From assembly GCA_033782935.1 (NCBI GenBank), contig JAWQEG010000074.1, positions 248,001 to 312,000 on the forward strand: a DNA stretch of 64,000 nt. Reading direction: 5' to 3'. Source of the DNA: Petrolisthes cinctipes (Eukaryota > Arthropoda > Malacostraca > Decapoda > Porcellanidae). The position numbers were made by a program, and so were the translations under genes. The notes below the pieces were generated by a model. That model saw only the letters and a program-made list of their open reading frames with translations. It ran no database searches and was not told the origin of the DNA. How positions within the stretch are numbered: the first letter of the stretch is position 1; each line of letters starts with the position of its first letter. Positions 60,531 to 64,000 of the stretch are shown in pieces.

Positions 60531-60930
60531 GTATCCAAACTGCTAGTAGGGTTTGTCGACACAACACCTGACTCTTGTTTGCAGAATTTCATGGGGAGAA
60601 CGAGCACCAGCCTTCTGCATACCATCACGACCAGAGATTGACGTCTCGAGGACCTGGTTAACCACCGCTCGAGGAAGAGAAAGAGGCTTATCATTAACCA
60701 TATGACATTTGTTTTGGTGGAATGGCCCCAGGAGCCAAGCTGGTGAAGGGAGGAAGAACATGAGGGGAAGGGGTTGGGAGGAGAGATGTCAAAGACCATG
60801 GTTGGCTGAGTTGGCAGGTGGTAGGTGTTGCCAAATATTACATTTTCTTTGGGATTTAAGCTTAATACTTGGTGAAATTTATTAATTATATATTCTGTGA
60901 TATCACTGATAATGGATTTTCAATTAAATC

Positions 60931-61090
60931 GGTGGCCGAGTGGTTAGTATAATAGTATTCTGGATTCGTAACCTATACATCGGGAGATCTATTCCTCTCA
61001 GGTGAGGGCCTGAGAATCTTTACTCTTCCGATTTGAGAGTCAGGCACTAACTATAAGGCCACCGAACGTCGTAAAACACCCTCACTGGTA
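60931..61090 (+). repeat. tRNA-like SINE family, copy 2
   Basis: GGTGGCCGAGTGGTTAGTAT at 60931, a CTGGATTCGTAACCTA anticodon-like region, then the tail shared with 42303-42455, ending CACCCTCACTGGTA. The tail's GTAC is the target of the next transposon arm, which starts at 61091. Confidence 0.6.
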
Positions 61091-61744
61091 CAGTTGCGGA
61101 AGGGAGTTTCTTTATCACCCTGGGCTCCTCTATACCCTACCCCTACAAGGAGGTGACGGAGGTGTAGAAAGTTGAACATATAACGACGGAGATGATTGGT
61201 CGATAAGTTGCTAGGAAAGTTTAATGATAATATAACCTTATTATATCTAAACAAGAGAGCATTGTGGTGAACTAAATATATTATGTTTATTTGCCATATA
61301 TACAGTATATAAAGAACAGTAGCATACATTGTTAATGAGGAACTGAATCATAACGCATACTGGAATAACTCGTATTTTATTCTCAGTTGTGGTTGTCATA
61401 CATCAGCCAACTGATGGTGATGGGAGGGGATCTGCCTGGCATTGCTTCACGGGCTCACGGCTCGTGCTGTGATTCGTTTTAAGGCTTCAAATATTCATTT
61501 CTACCTTAGTAATAGGGATAGGTTATATGCTTTTTATATAATTATAGACAAATTTATAACGATTTACAGTTACAGATAGTGAAGTAGTGTTATCGTTTGT
61601 TGTTAATTTGGTCATCTGTTTTCTTATTTATTTTCAGTACGAACTGTTAAAATTTATTTTGATAGAGCTAGTGAGATAAAGAACGTTGAGTTAAAATAAG
61701 CATTTGCTTGACAAAATGGTAAGAACAACACTCTATGACGAGGA

Positions 61745-61789
61745 GCCTTTATTGACGACGTTTCGCTATTGCTTCTTCAGGTCAAAGGC
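61745..61789 (-). ncRNA. Hammerhead-like fold, arm C, site 1
   Basis: Same 45-nt fold as 51949-51993 on the minus strand, without change in the core or the pairing flanks. Confidence 0.5.
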
Positions 61790-62160
61790 ACATCCAAATA
61801 ACATACAGTACTGTGTAACTTATAGTTCTATTTTTATTTGTATGTGACTGTATTCTGTTTTGTTCCACTTCCTCCGTTACCATTCCATGTATTTTTTATT
61901 TTATTTACCCTGATGTTCTTTCCCTTCCCATTATCAGCTCGTCCTCTCCGCCACTCCTCCCCCCCCATTCTACCTCCGTTTCCTTCCTCCTGCGAGAATT
62001 CACCCACCCCTACTCTCTTTTCCCCTCCCAAATTCTCTTTCCCCCCTCCTCCCGCCTCCCCCCTACCCCTCCCCCCCTCTATGAGGGGGGGAGGGGTATA
62101 TATACATATATATTCGTATATATATACATATATATTCGTTTACTCTACCTGTCCTCACTC

Positions 62161-62201
62161 ATACCTGAAGAGGGCTACGTGATGTAACCGAAAAGTCGTA
62201 T
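62161..62201 (+). ncRNA. Hammerhead-like fold, arm C, site 2
   Basis: Same as 52579-52619: ATAC, CTGAAGA, G, GGCTAC...GTAACC, GAAAAGTC, GTAT. Confidence 0.5.
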
Positions 62202-62322
62202 ATCTTTTTCAATGAATTACAAATAAATGTGTGTTTCTCACTAGACTTCCGCATTCATGGCATTGTGAAGTTTTCTTGTTCATTATACATTTATATATTT
62301 ATTCTATAACAAAATGCATAAC

Positions 62323-62326
<4 letters not shown>

Positions 62327-62405
<79 letters not shown>
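62327..62405. repeat. (TA)n microsatellite
   Basis: About 39 TA units, with the MITE inserted at its right edge. TA units resume after the MITE at 63043-63059. Confidence 0.97.
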
Positions 62406-62408
<3 letters not shown>

Positions 62409-63042
62409 GGTGATTCAAAACTACATTTACAAAATGACAGGGTAAATTCCTGACATGATGTTAAACATAGTTCCATATATATTTTTTCAAAAATGTAAAA
62501 AGTTAATTACAGACATGAAAGCCAAATCCATTGCCGTGGGCGAACGATCGAACGCTTTAAAATTAACTCCTCCCCCCACCTCATCCCCTCCTCTCTCTTA
62601 AGTTTACGAGGCAAGTATTAAAACGTATGAAGCAATGAAACCCTTATCGATCATGGGATTCAAAGAGATCCGTTGGCTTTTAATCGATCCCAAGGCTTCG
62701 TGTTTCTTGTAATGTCAGATAAGTTAGTAGTACCGCCCTGGCATCTACACGTATCACTTGGTAAGTGTAACTCGACCACAAAACAATACCCGTGATCGAT
62801 AAGGGTTTATTGCTTCATACGTTGTATTAAGTTCCCTCGTCTACCCGAGAGAGAACACGGGGTGCTGTGGGGGGGGAGCGGTTAATTTTAGAAGTGTTCG
62901 ATCATTCGCCCACGGTAATGGATTTGGCTTTCATGTCTGTCATTAACTTTTTAAATTTTTGAAAAATACATATGGAAATATGTTTAACATCATGTCAGGA
63001 CTTTACCCTGTCATTTTGTCAATGTAGTTTTGAATCACCCTG
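62406..63042. mobile_element. Foldback MITE, 637 bp, CAGGGTGATTC ends, TA target
   Basis: The left end CAGGGTGATTCAAAACTACA and the complementary right end continue as inverted repeats for about 190 bp. A further inner match (CCCTTATCGATCATGGG against CCCGTGATCGATAAGGG) follows. It is flanked by TA inside (TA)n. There is no coding content. It is a Tc1/mariner-type non-autonomous element by target. Confidence 0.85.
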
Positions 63043-63408
63043 TATATATATATATATATGGTGGGTTAACCACCCAAACACCTGACAACCATGCCTCGAC
63101 CTTCCTCCCTCCCTCTCAGCACCTGTATTCTTTATCTTAACTTTATCTTCACTTTCATACGTTATTTTTTTACTCATATAATTTATATTTAATTACATCG
63201 TGGTTACAATATTTACAACACATTACAATGCATGTATTAAAATTTTTACTTTATTTCTTAACCACTCAAGAACTGCGATGTAGGGTGTGGAGAGTGTTGC
63301 CGCTCGTGATGCTTTTAACGTATATATTTTTATTAAGAAAAGGTATATTTTTAATTATTTTCTTTCAAATTATATTATAGACATAAACGTTACTTTACTT
63401 ACCTAACC

Positions 63409-63417
63409 AAGAACTAC

Positions 63418-63479
<62 letters not shown>

Positions 63480-63484
63480 GTAGT

Positions 63485-63551
<67 letters not shown>
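63409..63551. repeat. (TA)n pair with inverted ACTACGGTA flanks
   Basis: AAGAACTACGGTA, (TA)n to about 63475, TACCGTAGTTCTT, then a second (TA)n to 63551. The flanks of the first tract are inverted, so it forms a long hairpin. Confidence 0.85.
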
Positions 63552-63552
<1 letters not shown>

Positions 63553-63553
<1 letters not shown>

Positions 63554-64000
63554 TGAAGGTGGAAGACCCACATCTACCCCCACCTAGTCTTGACCAGCAG
63601 TGTGAGGAGATAGTCAGTGAGGTGAAAGTGACACAGACGCAGGTGGAGCGCCTGTTAAGGGACCTGAACATCAAGAAAGCCACTGGCCCTGATGATGTCA
63701 GTCCGCAGATATTGAAACGCTGTGCCAGTGAGCTGTGTGTCCCTCTCACCACTGTCTTCTGTGCCTGCATAAGAAAGAACACCTGGCCTTCAGTGTGGAA
63801 GGAGGCTCGGGTGGTTCCCGTCCAAAAAAGGAGCTCCAGGTCTGATCCCAAGAACTATAGGCCAATTTCCCTGCTGACAGTAGTAGGAAAGGTGTTTGAG
63901 AGGGTGGTGGCTGATGTGGTCTGTCACCACCTGTCCAGCAACTACCTCCTCTCTGACCAGCAGTTTGGTTTCAGACCAGGCAAGTCCACCTCTTACTTGC
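63553..64000 (+). CDS. LINE reverse transcriptase, N-terminal part, open at window end
   Basis: 149 codons without a stop from ATG at 63553, running off the window. It shows [39 protein letters not shown], then [20 protein letters not shown] and [17 protein letters not shown]. These are RT blocks 0-2 of a LINE (fingers and start of palm), ahead of the catalytic box. The style resembles L2/CR1 or Jockey-group elements, and the 54.35-kb fragment could be from the same family. The 5' side abuts a (TA)n at 63551, so the endonuclease part is missing or lies elsewhere. The true protein start is unlikely to be this Met. Confidence 0.8.

Larger units (their letters stand above)
61091..63419 (+). mobile_element. 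Giant-TIR transposon, third arm (C)
   Basis: Starts CAGTTGCGGAAGGGAGTTTC after TA and follows arm A to about 62289, then arm B's inner sequence to ACTACGGTATA near 63420. It lacks the 249-bp MITE of arm A and the LINE of arm B. It holds a foldback MITE (62406-63042) within a (TA)n. The other end of this copy is not in the window, being either outside it or lost. Confidence 0.75.

Overview
This is eukaryotic, animal-type DNA with no recognisable host gene, rRNA or tRNA gene. Almost everything that can be read is transposable-element sequence. The mixture is Penelope-like elements, Jockey and I-type LINEs, a Ty3/gypsy element with integrase ahead of RT, an env-bearing LTR element, long-TIR DNA transposons, and very long (TA)n and (GA)n tracts. 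It suggests an invertebrate, most likely an arthropod and perhaps a decapod crustacean. That guess comes from element composition only.

Layout. 0.36-4.33 kb: a DNA transposon with terminal inverted repeats over 1 kb long, a mariner-like transposase remnant, and a small LINE tail inserted in one arm. 5.4-14.4 kb: a 5'-truncated gypsy element on the minus strand in the order protease, integrase, RT, RNase H. It is split at 6.75-12.39 kb by a near-complete I-type LINE with an 11-bp target duplication. 14.76-24.28 kb: a complete 9.5-kb LTR retrotransposon (minus strand, two 792-bp LTRs, TSD ACAC) with gag, decayed pol, an env-like region and a nested piggyBac-like MITE. 24.7-25.75 kb: a possible solo LTR with a TATA box. 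27.4-28.8 kb: a second long-TIR element. 28.8-30.1 kb: a LINE ORF1 remnant. 30.1-32.7 kb: a damaged Penelope-like element (PLE1). 32.9-33.0 kb: a perfect hairpin inside (TA)n.

33.8-41.1 kb: a Jockey LINE split by a structurally complete Penelope-like element (PLE2, 36461-39500). PLE2 has an intact 817-codon RT/GIY-YIG ORF, pseudo-LTRs and a target duplication. 42.7-58.0 kb is a four-layer nest. A decayed I-type LINE is split by a second copy of the env-bearing LTR element. That copy is split at 51295-56048 by a giant-TIR transposon, which holds a truncated L2/CR1-like LINE and a MITE. 59-60.5 kb: a second copy of the LINE ORF1 remnant. 60.9-63.4 kb: a tRNA-like SINE, then another arm of the giant-TIR element with a foldback MITE. 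63.55 kb to the end: a LINE RT that runs off the window.

Two observations stand out. First, a short fold recurs eight times: CTGAAGA, one base, a hairpin, GAAA, then GTC or GTA, usually enclosed by complementary flanks. It resembles a type I hammerhead ribozyme. It lies in both pseudo-LTRs of PLE2, in the PLE1 tail and in every arm of the giant-TIR transposon. Second, the nesting supplies empty sites and shared lesions, so insertions can be ordered in time from the sequence alone. The only ORFs that look intact or nearly so belong to PLE2, the I-type LINE, the 63.55-kb RT and one gag.
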